From: Bellilinea sp034411135
GTDB taxonomy: Bacteria > Chloroflexota > Anaerolineae > Anaerolineales > Anaerolineaceae
Direction of reading: 5' to 3'
Length of the DNA stretch: 13,925 bases
Assembly: GCA_034411135.1 (NCBI GenBank)
Contig: DAOUMN010000091.1
Coordinates: 1-13,925 of the forward strand
The translations under genes were made by a program, and so were the position numbers. Each line of letters starts with the position of its first letter. Positions within the stretch are counted from its first letter, which is position 1. Below are positions 1-8,565 of the stretch, piece by piece. The notes beneath the pieces were generated by a model. It was not told the origin of the DNA. It ran no database searches and was given only the letters and a program-made list of their open reading frames with translations.

Positions 1-600
1 CCGCTGCGCGAGGCAGCTGGTCGACAGGTTTATCGCCTGACTGTGCAGGGCAGCGGGGCGAGGCTGCCGTTTGAGGATGCAACCTTTTCCAGCGCGGTGA
101 GCAATTCGGTGCTGGAGCATATCCCGGATTTACAGCCGGTACTGGTGGAATTGCAGCGGGTGCTCAAACCTGGCGGTGTTTTTGTGTTTTGTGTTCCCAA
201 CCATCGTTTTCTGCCTAAACTTTCGTTGGCGCGCTGGCTTGACCAGCTTAGACTGGGCTGGCTTGCCGGAAGGTACCGGGCGTTTTTTAACCGTATATCG
301 CGTCACCATCATTGCGATGATGCTGTCACCTGGGAAGCCCGGTTAAGTGTAGCCGGTTTTGAAATCCTCCAGCAATGGGACTATTTTTCCTCGCGCTCCC
401 TGGCAGTATTGGAGTGGGGGCACTATTTTGGGCTTCCTTCCCTGGTCAGCCGGGTGCTTTTCAAGCGGTGGATATTGTTGCCCAATACTTGGAACCTGGC
501 ATTAACCCGCCGGGTTTGTGAACCGGTCTATAACGAACCCGACCACCAGGTTGAAGGGGTGTATTCGTTTTATATTGTGCGTAAAATGATTGCTGCCTGA
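1..600 (+). CDS. SAM-dependent methyltransferase, class I (Methyltransf_11-like), 5'-truncated
   Basis: The frame is open from the first base of the window, so the gene starts upstream; the GTG at 43 is only an internal valine. What is visible is the C-terminal two-thirds of a Rossmann-fold methyltransferase. LPFEDATFSSAV followed by NSVLEHIPDL and then VLKPGGVFVFCVPN is the usual post-motif II/III pattern of the Methyltransf_11 family. The SAM-binding glycine motif I would lie before the window. After the fold comes an unusual tail of about 120 residues with RISRHHHCD, LEWGHYFGLPSLV and a final YSFYIVRK strand. It is rich in aromatic and hydrophobic residues, which suggests membrane association. 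It ends 65 bp before the glycosyltransferase cluster. Inference: it may methylate a sugar or lipid precursor of that pathway. The substrate is unknown; the family call is firm. Confidence 0.85.
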   Translation, partial: PLREAAGRQVYRLTVQGSGARLPFEDATFSSAVSNSVLEHIPDLQPVLVELQRVLKPGGVFVFCVPNHRFLPKLSLARWLDQLRLGWLAGRYRAFFNRISRHHHCDDAVTWEARLSVAGFEILQQWDYFSSRSLAVLEWGHYFGLPSLVSRVLFKRWILLPNTWNLALTRRVCEPVYNEPDHQVEGVYSFYIVRKMIAA

Positions 601-614
601 CGCTCCATTTGTGC

Positions 615-643
615 TTGTCAGCATTTCCGCCTTGATGTAAGAT
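615..643 (+). promoter_or_regulatory. Candidate sigma-70 type promoter for the membrane-protein operon
   Basis: The 65-bp gap between the methyltransferase and the first glycosyltransferase is the largest in the window. It contains TTGTCA (615-620, 5 of 6 matches to the -35 consensus), a 17-bp spacer, and TAAGAT (638-643, 4 of 6 matches to the -10 consensus). Transcription would start near 650, giving a very short leader before the ATG at 666. No hairpin-plus-T-run terminator for the methyltransferase gene is visible in the gap, so read-through is also possible. This is a pattern match only. Confidence 0.3.
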
Positions 644-665
644 AAGTATTCAAAGTTGAACCACG

Positions 666-2900
666 ATGAACGAACCAAGCCCCCTGAAAGAACCCAGCGT
701 TCTCGATTACATAAAAGCGTTGTTGACCCCCTGGAAGGGGAAGCCGCCTGCACTGCCCAAGGATGAACCACCAGAAACACCGATTGCAGTTGGTGAAATA
801 AAGCCAGTCGAAACGATTACCACATCTGTGAGAATCGAAACACAAACGCAGGATGTGGAAAGCACGATTGAACGCCCAGTAACGGTTGAGGAAGTGCAGC
901 CGCGGGCGCCGCTTGGCTGGCGAACTTTAATCGCGTTTGTGCTGGCAGTGATTGGGCAATCCTTCATGGAGCCGCCCGAACAGCGCATCACCATTGCTTT
1001 AGCCTTTTACATTTTGTCGGCGGCGGTGTTGGTCTTTGCCTGGATTTCCCGCGAGTGGCTGCTTCCCGACCTGGACGAACAGGAAAAACCGGCTTTTCCC
1101 GTAACGGTGGCGCGCAACCCACTCTTTCTGAGTGTGCCATTGCTGCTGGCGGCGTTTATCTTTTTTGGCGGCAACCGCTTCAATGCTATCAATCTAACTC
1201 TGTGGCTGTTAGGAATAGCGGTATTCATTGGTGCATTTTATCTGCCGCTTCGCCGCACAACAAATTGGATAACCCGCGCACGACAATTTCTTGAGCGACG
1301 CTCATGGTCGCTGGATATCACACCATGGACGGTGCTGATGTTGGCTGCCCTGGCACTGGTAATATTCTTTCGCTTCTACCGGTTGGATCAGGTGCCGGGA
1401 GAAATGTTCAGCGATCATGCTGAAAAATTAATGGATGTCGGGGAGGTATTGCAAGGGCAGTTTTCGATCTTCTTCCCGCGCAACACCGGGCGTGAGGCTG
1501 TGCAAATGTACTTGACTGCTCTGGTGGCCATCGTAACCGGCACAAAACTTTCATTTATGAGCTTGAAAATCGGCACGGCGCTGGCAGGTTTATTGACTTT
1601 GCCCTATATCTATTTGTTAGGCAAAGAAATCGGTGGTCGGTGGGTGGGCTTTTTCGCCTTTGTTCTGGCAGGAACTGCTTATTGGGCGAATGTGATCGCG
1701 CGAATCGGGCTGCGTTTCCCGCTTTATCCACTATTCGTCGCCCCAACCTTGTATTTTTTAGTTCGAGGTATTCGTTACCGCCGCCGTAATGATTTTATCT
1801 GGGCAGGGATCGCACTGGGATTGGGTTTGCACGGTTACAGTCCAGCGCGCCTGATCCCGCTGGTGGTGGTTGCGGCAGTGGTTCTTTATTTGCTTCATCG
1901 CCAATCAATCGGAAACCGTAAAGAAACCGTTGTGGCGTTGTTGATCCTGTCATTTACTGCACTGGTGGTCTTCTTGCCGTTGCTGCGATATGCCATCAGT
2001 GACCCGGATATGTTCATTTATCGCGCTATAAGTCGTGTGGGTGAAACCGAGACTGCCTACCCTGCGCCGGTGATCTTGATCTTCCTCAACAATTTGTGGA
2101 AGTCGTTGGTTATGTTCTTTTACAACAATGGAAATATCTGGGTGCATTCGATTCCCAACCGCCCGGCATTGGATATCCTTACCGCTGCGCTTTATTTCAC
2201 GGGTAGTATTCTGGTGTTCCTGCGCTATTTGCGCCGCCGGCATTGGCTGGATTTGTTCTTGTTGATCTCCATTCCGCTGTTGATGCTCCCATCCATACTA
2301 TCGCTGGCGTTTCCGGACGAAAATCCTTCCCTCAATCGCAGCGGTGGGGCAATTATTCCGGTGTTCATCCTGGCAGCGATTGGGTTGGATGCGATTAGAA
2401 AAGCAATTGGTCGTCATTACCTTGGCTTGGGGGGAAACCTGGCAGCGCTTGGTGTGACCTTTGTCATTCTGTTAATGTCCATTTCCGCCAACTATGACCT
2501 GGTCTTTCGCCAGTTCGATCGCCAGTTTATGGCTGGAGCCTGGAACACCTCTCAAATTGGGGCGGTTATTCGTGCCTTTGCTGATTCGCAAGGTAATCCT
2601 GATACAGCCTATGTTGTTCCTTACCCGCACTGGGTGGATACCCGGCTGGTGGGGATCAATGCCGGCTATCCAATGAAAGATTATGCGATGTGGCCCGATC
2701 AGTTTGAATCGACACTCGCTGAACCGCGCGCAAAGTTATTCGTTGTCAATCCGCGCGATGTGGATGGTATGAAGAAACTCGAGCAGTTGTATCCGCAAGG
2801 CTCGCTATATTACTACGATGTTGACCTGGATGGCAAAGATTTTCTACTTTATTTCGTCCCACCGCGAGATGAAATATTCCTGGAAACGGAGCAACCATGA
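666..2900 (+). CDS. GT-C type glycosyltransferase (family 39 / PMT-like), multipass membrane protein
   Basis: 744 residues. An N-terminal polar, proline- and glutamate-rich segment (about 1-80) precedes many hydrophobic helices starting at about residue 84, and a soluble C-terminal segment of about 115 residues follows the last helix. After the helix ending FFRFYRLD comes MFSDHAEKLMDV (247-258) and NTGREAVQMY (273-282). In GT39/PMT-like enzymes the acidic residue of this first periplasmic loop is catalytic, so D250 or E253 is the likely candidate. Family members transfer a sugar from a polyprenyl-phosphate carrier to protein, lipid or glycan outside the membrane. The ATG at 666 has no clear Shine-Dalgarno, but no earlier in-frame start exists before the preceding gene. 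Its stop overlaps the next start by 4 nt (ATGA), so the two are probably translationally coupled. The donor and acceptor are unknown. Confidence 0.8.
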   Translation: MNEPSPLKEPSVLDYIKALLTPWKGKPPALPKDEPPETPIAVGEIKPVETITTSVRIETQTQDVESTIERPVTVEEVQPRAPLGWRTLIAFVLAVIGQSFMEPPEQRITIALAFYILSAAVLVFAWISREWLLPDLDEQEKPAFPVTVARNPLFLSVPLLLAAFIFFGGNRFNAINLTLWLLGIAVFIGAFYLPLRRTTNWITRARQFLERRSWSLDITPWTVLMLAALALVIFFRFYRLDQVPGEMFSDHAEKLMDVGEVLQGQFSIFFPRNTGREAVQMYLTALVAIVTGTKLSFMSLKIGTALAGLLTLPYIYLLGKEIGGRWVGFFAFVLAGTAYWANVIARIGLRFPLYPLFVAPTLYFLVRGIRYRRRNDFIWAGIALGLGLHGYSPARLIPLVVVAAVVLYLLHRQSIGNRKETVVALLILSFTALVVFLPLLRYAISDPDMFIYRAISRVGETETAYPAPVILIFLNNLWKSLVMFFYNNGNIWVHSIPNRPALDILTAALYFTGSILVFLRYLRRRHWLDLFLLISIPLLMLPSILSLAFPDENPSLNRSGGAIIPVFILAAIGLDAIRKAIGRHYLGLGGNLAALGVTFVILLMSISANYDLVFRQFDRQFMAGAWNTSQIGAVIRAFADSQGNPDTAYVVPYPHWVDTRLVGINAGYPMKDYAMWPDQFESTLAEPRAKLFVVNPRDVDGMKKLEQLYPQGSLYYYDVDLDGKDFLLYFVPPRDEIFLETEQP

Positions 2901-5900
2901 CCGAAGAGGTCGGAGTCAAGCGAAAAGTTCGCTTGAGCTCATTATTGCGTGCCGACCTGGCAACCTGGGCGGTTGATCTTTTGCTGCTGAGTGTGCTGAT
3001 TGTGGGGTTATGGCTGCGCCTAACCGGAATCAATTGGGGCGAAGGGCAGTATCTTCACCCGGATGAGCGTTTTCTGGTGTGGGTTACAGCGGATATCCAG
3101 CCGGTTTCATCCGTGGGTGACTATTTCGATACAGCCAATTCAACCCTAAACCCACACAATGCCGGTCATCGATTCTTCGTGTATGGTACATTCCCGATCT
3201 TTTTGACCCGTTACCTTGCAGAAGGGCTACTGGGTCGTGTTGGGTGGGATACCATCCTGTTGATGGGTAGAAGCCTGAGCGCGATTGCCGATTTATTGAC
3301 CGTTTTATTGGTATACCTTATAGGGGAAAGGTTGTGGAACCGGTGGGCAGGATTGGCGGGGGCAGCCTTTTCATCCTTTGCGGTATTGCAAATTCAGCAG
3401 TCTCATTTTTACACGTCGGATTCGTTTGCTACGTTTTTTGCCATATTGGCGATATATTTCGCAGTTTTACTAGCCAGGTTGCCGCTTCAATACCCTGTTG
3501 AACCAGGGGCGGAAATCGAATCCGCCCGTACCGGACGGTGGATGCGGCATTTTTGGTGGTACTCGCTTGGTTTTGGCATTGCAGCCGGTTTGGCGGCTGC
3601 CAGCAAAATCCATGTTTCTGTGGTTGCATTATTGTTGCCTGCGGTTTTCGCCTGGCGTTGGCTGAGGACAGCCCAATCAGCACGTTGGCACGCGCTGTGG
3701 TCGAGTCTCTGGCTTTTGGCAGGCGGAGCAGTCGTATCGTTCATAACATTCCGCTTGTTCCAACCTTACGCCTTCCAGGGAGCGGCGATTTGGAACGTTT
3801 TACCAAATCCATTGTGGGTGGAAAATCTTCGTAGCCTGCTTGCCCAAACCAGCGGTGATGTGGATTTCCCGCCTGCACTGCAATGGGCGCGCCGTCCGGT
3901 GACTTTTTCATTGCAAAATATGGTAATGTGGGGGATGGGTCTCCCAATGGGACTTTTAGCCTGGGCAGGTTATATCTGGCTGGGTTGGCGAATCATTAAG
4001 GATAGATTTGCTCAACCGGATGTGTTAGTGTGGGGCTGGCTCGGTATATATTTCATTTGGCAATCCTTACAAAGTAACCCGACCATGCGCTATCAACTGC
4101 CAATCTATCCCATCCTGGCGGCAATAGCCGGTTGGACGCTGTGGAAGCTGTTCGAAAAAGGCGGCAGGCTTATCGAAGCTGGACGGGTGTCAACCGGAAA
4201 GCTGGCGCGCTTTGGCGCAATTTTTGTGAGTATTGTTACCTTGTTGAGCACGGCTGCCTGGGCGTATTCCTTTACCCGCATCTACACCCGCCCGGTTACG
4301 CGGGTCGAAGCCAGCCGCTGGATTTACCAAAACGTGCCTGCGGCAGTTAATCTGGTTCTGGAAACCGGTCAAGGTGAATATCGCCAACCATTGGTTTACG
4401 AGCCAATGGTGATCTTGCAGCAAAACAAAACACTGAGTACCAGTTTTATAGCCTGGGATTCGGGAATTATCACCCAGATCATGCTTGATTCGATCGTGGA
4501 TCTGGCAAGGAATTCCAATCCCAAAACGTTGGTAGTGTCTCTCGTTGAAGCGGGTATGCCAGACAGCGCTGGTGGTTACGGCGTTCTGGAGCATACATTC
4601 GACCCTGGCGATAATCATCCGAGCCGGGTGAGTCTGGATGTGCCACTGGCGGTACAAAAAGGGCGGCTGTACAACCTGAATATTTCCTTCTTTGGTGCTG
4701 AAACCGCGCTGACTTTCAAAGGGGGTGGAGAAATCCTCCTGCAAGTGGGAGAAACTCAAATTTACCAGCCGCTGCCGCAATGGGTTGGCGCGGTAGCCAG
4801 TGACCAGGTTCAAGAAATCCGCTTTCAGGCGCAGCGATCGGGACGATTGCAGGCGATCGACTTGTACCGGGTCAGTGACCGCCTGGCAAAGCCAACCGAA
4901 AAAACACTTAAATTGAGCTTGTATGAAAGTGCTGCGCTGGATAAGCAATTAGCTGTTGGCAGTCTGCGCCAGACCTTCGTGGTGGATGGTATTGATGCGC
5001 GGGGTGATCAATACCGGGTGCCGCTTGAACCGGTAATTATGCTTGAAAGTGGGCGCACATACACCTTGCATCTGGACTTGTTAGAAGGCGAGGGCGATCT
5101 CGCAATTTTACCAGCCAGCGCTGCCAATGAAACAGCATGGGATGATGGTCTGCCATTGCGCCTGGAGGGATATGATCCCTATGGCGGGATTTACCCACGC
5201 GACTTAAATTTCGACCTGTATAGTGATGATAATGATGCCAAGCGCGAGCGTTTTAAAAGCTTACTGAACCAAGTGGATTATATTTACATTTCCTCCAATC
5301 GCCAGTGGGGAACGACCACGCGGCTGCCTGAGCGCTATCCACTGACAACAACCTATTACCGCCTTCTACTGGGCTGCCCAGCTGAGCGTGACGTTCTGTG
5401 GTGTTACCGGGTTGCCGAACCGGGCATGTTCTCCGGTAAGCTGGGGTTTGACCTGGTGGCGGTGTTCCAGTCCAACCCCAATTTGGGCGGATTTGAAATC
5501 AACACCCAATTTGCTGAAGAAGCCTTCACGGTGTACGACCATCCCAAGGTGTTGATTTTCAAGAAAAGTGACGGATACGACCCACTCCGAACTGCGCAGC
5601 TATTGAATGCTGTCGATTTGCGCTATGTAATGCACATCCTACCTGGCAAGGCGCCATCTTATCCGGCAAATTTAATGCTGCCAGAAGAACTGCTGGAACG
5701 CCAGCGTACTGGCGGAACGTGGTCGGAATATTTCGATTCCAATGGGCTCTTAAACCGTTATCCGCTGATTGGCTGGCTGGTTTGGTACGGATTGATCTGC
5801 CTGTTGGGATGGCTGGTATACCCGATGTTGCGCATAGCCATGAAAGGTTTGCCGGATCGGGGTTTCCCGCTGGCGAAAATCGCCGGGTTGTTATTGTGGA

Positions 5901-8209
5901 GTTGGATTGTATGGCTGGCCGGCTCGGCTGGGATTGCTTTCAACCGCGTGACGATCAGCGTGGTTATGTTAATGCTGGTGGTTCTGAGTGGTCTGACTGC
6001 GTACTGGCAACGCGAGAAATTGCTTGAGGAGTGGCGTGGGCGAAAACGGTATTATTTGGTTGTCGAGCTTGTTGGGTTGGCTGTGTTTGTGTTGTTCACA
6101 TTGATTCGCTTTGGCAATCCCGACTTGTGGCATCCTGCCTTTGGCGGTGAGAAACCGATGGATTTTGCCTACTTCAATGCCGTTATCCGGAGCACCATCT
6201 TTCCACCGTACAACCCATGGTACAGTGGGATGTACATCAACTATTACTATTTTGGGTTTGTTCTGGCGGCGGTGCCAACCAAATGGCTTGGCATAATGCC
6301 GGCAATTGCTTACAACCTGATTCTGCCAACCATGGCAGCAACCTTTGCATTGGGAGCTTTCAGCGCCGCCTGGAATCTCACCCGCAAGGCACAAAAAAAA
6401 GAAGATGATGGTGATCCGCAATTTGTGACTCGCTTGGGGGTTGACAAGGCACTGCTGATTGCAGGCATCGGCGCAGCAGTGGCAACTCTATTCCTGGGCA
6501 ACCTTGGCACAGTTCGCATGATTTGGCATGGTTTAATGCGCCTGGCGATGAGTGGTGGAAACCTTGAAACGGCGAACCTGTTCCAGAAATTATCCTGGAC
6601 GGTGCAAGGGCTGTCACGTTACTTTGCCGGTGCGCGCTTGCCGTATAGCACCGGCGACTGGTATTGGATTCCAAGTCGGGCGTTGCCGGGAGAAGCGATC
6701 ACCGAATTCCCGTTCTTCACCTTCATTTATGCGGATCCGCATGCCCACCTGTTCGCTCTTCCGTTGACCATGCTGGCGCTTGGCTGGTGTCTTTCGGTGT
6801 TATTCGGGCGGTGGCGATGGAGCGAAAAGCAAAAAGGTGGTTGGGTGGAATGGTTGGTTACCCTCTTGATTGGTGCGCTGGTAATTGGCGTGCTGCGCCC
6901 CACTAATACATGGGATATGCCCACCTACTTGGGCTTGGGAGTGGCTGCTCTTCTATACACCGCGCTTCGCTATGCCCAGCCACCGGAAGGGTTTTTCCCC
7001 TGTGCGCCATTGTGGTTGAGACGCCTGATGCCGGGACTGGCTGTCAGTGCATTGCTAGTGGTTTTTTCATTTTTCCTTTTTGAACCGTATATTCGTTGGT
7101 ATGCGATGGGATACGGCAGCGTGCAAATCTGGCAGGGGGGGCGTTCACCGGTCTGGTCTTACCTTACCCACTGGGGACTTTTCTACTTTATCATCGCCAG
7201 CTGGCTAGTTGCCCAAACCATCGATTGGATGGCAAATACGCCCCTCTCCGCACTGCAAAAACTGCGTCCATATCGGTTTTGGATCTTTAGTGCCCTTGCC
7301 GCCTATTTTTTGGCAATTGTATTGCTGGCAATTCCTCAGAAAGTGGAAATTGCGTTCATCGCCATTACTCTGGCGACCTGGTGTTTAGCCTTGCTGCTGC
7401 GCCCCAACCAGTCTGATGCCCAACGGGCAGTTTTGTTTCTCACCGGCACAGCCGTTGTATTAACCCTGATGGTTGAAGTGATCGTACTGGTCGGCGATAT
7501 AGGACGGATGAACACAGTGTTCAAATTTTATTTGCAAGCCTGGAATCTGTTGGCGGTCAGCGCGGCGGTATGCGCTGTGTGGCTGATGCCATCTGTAGAA
7601 AAAGTACGTCAGGCAGGTTGGGGTCGTGTTTGGCAGGTTGTCGGTGCGAGCTTGCTCATTGCGGCGCTGTTGTATCCTCTCACCGCAGGACCGGCAAAAA
7701 TTCGTGACCGGATGAGCACTGTCGCGCCGCATGGTCTGGACGGCATGGCGTTCATGCGCACGGCAGAATATTCCGATCAGGGTCAACTGCTCGATTTGAG
7801 CCAGGATTATCGCGCCATTCGCTGGATGCAAGACAATATTGAAGGATCCCCGGTTCTCATTGAAGCCAATACGCCGCTTTACCGTTGGGGATCGCGCTTT
7901 TCGATATATACCGGCTTGCCAACCGTCATTGGGTGGGACTGGCATCAACGACAGCAACGTGCAGCAGTGCAGAATGACCTGACGATCCAGGACAGGATTA
8001 ACGACGTGGCCGAGTTCTATAATACCCTTTCTTTGACCAAAGCCCGGCAAATACTGGAGCGTTACGGGGTAAAATACATTATTGTGGGACAACTGGAGCA
8101 GGCTTATTATGAGGCGGCTGGTTTAAGTAAATTCCCCGCTTTGGAAGGGCAAGCCTGGAGAGCCGTTTACCGCGATTTGGATACCACGATATATGAGGTC
8201 ATCCCATGA
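2897..8209 (+). CDS. Giant fusion: GT39-like glycosyltransferase + extracytoplasmic region + Chlor_Arch_YYY (DUF2298) domain
   Basis: 1770 residues in three parts. (1) Residues about 20-460 form a GT39/PMT-like membrane module: a first helix at about 25-42, the loop motif HPDE (54-57, probable catalytic acid) and QQSHFYTSDSF in the second loop region. (2) Residues about 465-950 are mostly soluble and rich in predicted beta strands, with a segment around 875-892 (AFTVYDHPKVLIFKK). (3) Residues about 953-1770 are a complete YYY domain: EKPMD (1085-1089), the signature YYYFG (1116-1120), EFPFF...ADPHAH (1270-1284), NTWDMPTY, GRMNTVFKFY (1536-1545) and a soluble tail with RYGVKYIIVG. TIGR03662/DUF2298 has no assigned function. 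The start is set by GGAG at 2888-2891, 5 nt before the ATG. The 4-nt overlaps at both ends indicate coupling. Inference: an envelope glycan-assembly enzyme with two membrane cores in one chain. Confidence 0.85.
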   Translation: MTEEVGVKRKVRLSSLLRADLATWAVDLLLLSVLIVGLWLRLTGINWGEGQYLHPDERFLVWVTADIQPVSSVGDYFDTANSTLNPHNAGHRFFVYGTFPIFLTRYLAEGLLGRVGWDTILLMGRSLSAIADLLTVLLVYLIGERLWNRWAGLAGAAFSSFAVLQIQQSHFYTSDSFATFFAILAIYFAVLLARLPLQYPVEPGAEIESARTGRWMRHFWWYSLGFGIAAGLAAASKIHVSVVALLLPAVFAWRWLRTAQSARWHALWSSLWLLAGGAVVSFITFRLFQPYAFQGAAIWNVLPNPLWVENLRSLLAQTSGDVDFPPALQWARRPVTFSLQNMVMWGMGLPMGLLAWAGYIWLGWRIIKDRFAQPDVLVWGWLGIYFIWQSLQSNPTMRYQLPIYPILAAIAGWTLWKLFEKGGRLIEAGRVSTGKLARFGAIFVSIVTLLSTAAWAYSFTRIYTRPVTRVEASRWIYQNVPAAVNLVLETGQGEYRQPLVYEPMVILQQNKTLSTSFIAWDSGIITQIMLDSIVDLARNSNPKTLVVSLVEAGMPDSAGGYGVLEHTFDPGDNHPSRVSLDVPLAVQKGRLYNLNISFFGAETALTFKGGGEILLQVGETQIYQPLPQWVGAVASDQVQEIRFQAQRSGRLQAIDLYRVSDRLAKPTEKTLKLSLYESAALDKQLAVGSLRQTFVVDGIDARGDQYRVPLEPVIMLESGRTYTLHLDLLEGEGDLAILPASAANETAWDDGLPLRLEGYDPYGGIYPRDLNFDLYSDDNDAKRERFKSLLNQVDYIYISSNRQWGTTTRLPERYPLTTTYYRLLLGCPAERDVLWCYRVAEPGMFSGKLGFDLVAVFQSNPNLGGFEINTQFAEEAFTVYDHPKVLIFKKSDGYDPLRTAQLLNAVDLRYVMHILPGKAPSYPANLMLPEELLERQRTGGTWSEYFDSNGLLNRYPLIGWLVWYGLICLLGWLVYPMLRIAMKGLPDRGFPLAKIAGLLLWSWIVWLAGSAGIAFNRVTISVVMLMLVVLSGLTAYWQREKLLEEWRGRKRYYLVVELVGLAVFVLFTLIRFGNPDLWHPAFGGEKPMDFAYFNAVIRSTIFPPYNPWYSGMYINYYYFGFVLAAVPTKWLGIMPAIAYNLILPTMAATFALGAFSAAWNLTRKAQKKEDDGDPQFVTRLGVDKALLIAGIGAAVATLFLGNLGTVRMIWHGLMRLAMSGGNLETANLFQKLSWTVQGLSRYFAGARLPYSTGDWYWIPSRALPGEAITEFPFFTFIYADPHAHLFALPLTMLALGWCLSVLFGRWRWSEKQKGGWVEWLVTLLIGALVIGVLRPTNTWDMPTYLGLGVAALLYTALRYAQPPEGFFPCAPLWLRRLMPGLAVSALLVVFSFFLFEPYIRWYAMGYGSVQIWQGGRSPVWSYLTHWGLFYFIIASWLVAQTIDWMANTPLSALQKLRPYRFWIFSALAAYFLAIVLLAIPQKVEIAFIAITLATWCLALLLRPNQSDAQRAVLFLTGTAVVLTLMVEVIVLVGDIGRMNTVFKFYLQAWNLLAVSAAVCAVWLMPSVEKVRQAGWGRVWQVVGASLLIAALLYPLTAGPAKIRDRMSTVAPHGLDGMAFMRTAEYSDQGQLLDLSQDYRAIRWMQDNIEGSPVLIEANTPLYRWGSRFSIYTGLPTVIGWDWHQRQQRAAVQNDLTIQDRINDVAEFYNTLSLTKARQILERYGVKYIIVGQLEQAYYEAAGLSKFPALEGQAWRAVYRDLDTTIYEVIP
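8195..8199 (+). promoter_or_regulatory. Ribosome binding site of the DUF952 gene
   Basis: GAGGT lies 6 nt before the ATG at 8206, inside the last codons of the 1770-residue gene. It supports the overlapping ATGA start over the alternative in-frame TTG at 8230. Confidence 0.55.
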
Positions 8210-8556
8210 ATTCCAGACGGGTTGAGCCATTGATTTATCATATAACCTTTGCTGAGGACTGGTATCTGGCACTGGAAAATGGGGAGTACGCCGCTGAAAG
8301 CCTGCTGCGCGAGGGCTTCATTCATTGTTCGACCCGAGATCAAGTGTTGAGAACAGCACAGGCTTTGTTCAAGAATAGATCCAACCTGATCCTGTTGGAA
8401 ATCGCTGTTGATCGCCTGCCGGCAGAGGTAAGATATGAAGCGGCGGAAAACGGGGAACTATTCCCTCATGTTTACGGCAGCGTTGAGGTATCAGCCGTCG
8501 AGCGGGTTTTACCCTTGCTCATCGGTATGGATGGTCGTTTTGAATGTAATTTTTAA
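8206..8556 (+). CDS. DUF952 family protein
   Basis: 116 residues, soluble, with no signal peptide or membrane segment. It matches the DUF952 family over nearly its full length: LIYHIT at the N-terminus, W19, EGFIHCSTRDQ (36-46), a hydrophobic strand LILLEIAV, VRYEAAENGELFPHVYG (FPHVYG at 86-91) and a closing AVERVLPL. The family's usual length is about 110 residues, so it appears complete. The conserved H40, C41, S42, T43 and H88 are present, so no erosion is evident. DUF952 has no established biochemical role; I recall it being grouped with ADP-ribosyltransferase-like folds, which is family knowledge I cannot check here. It overlaps the preceding stop by 4 nt and ends 9 nt before the stand-alone YYY gene, so it is co-transcribed with two membrane proteins it does not resemble. 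Any part in glycan assembly is only a positional inference. Confidence 0.88.
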   Translation: MNSRRVEPLIYHITFAEDWYLALENGEYAAESLLREGFIHCSTRDQVLRTAQALFKNRSNLILLEIAVDRLPAEVRYEAAENGELFPHVYGSVEVSAVERVLPLLIGMDGRFECNF

Positions 8557-8565
8557 TACAAACCC

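Noticed and set aside
43..600. GTG at 43 as the true start of the methyltransferase
   Set aside because: The frame is open to base 1, and starting at 43 would remove the SAM-binding half of the fold. The gene is truncated by the window edge.
4190..4948. 252-codon open frame on the minus strand
   Set aside because: It lies wholly inside the 1770-residue gene, has a composition typical of an antisense shadow, and shows no family motif.
5969..6421. 150-codon minus-strand frame with cysteine clusters
   Set aside because: The cysteines arise from reverse-complemented codons of the YYY domain, which is clearly the coding strand here.
7460..8092. 210-codon open frame on the minus strand
   Set aside because: It overlaps the conserved end of the YYY domain on the opposite strand, and its translation resembles no family I know.
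8206..8556. DUF952 gene as a toxin or defence component
   Set aside because: There is no partner antitoxin, no mobile context and no supporting motif. Only the family membership can be supported.
8547..8565. T/A-rich stretch before the stand-alone YYY gene as a terminator or promoter
   Set aside because: There is no stem before the T run and no -35-like element at suitable spacing. The stretch partly encodes the DUF952 C-terminus.
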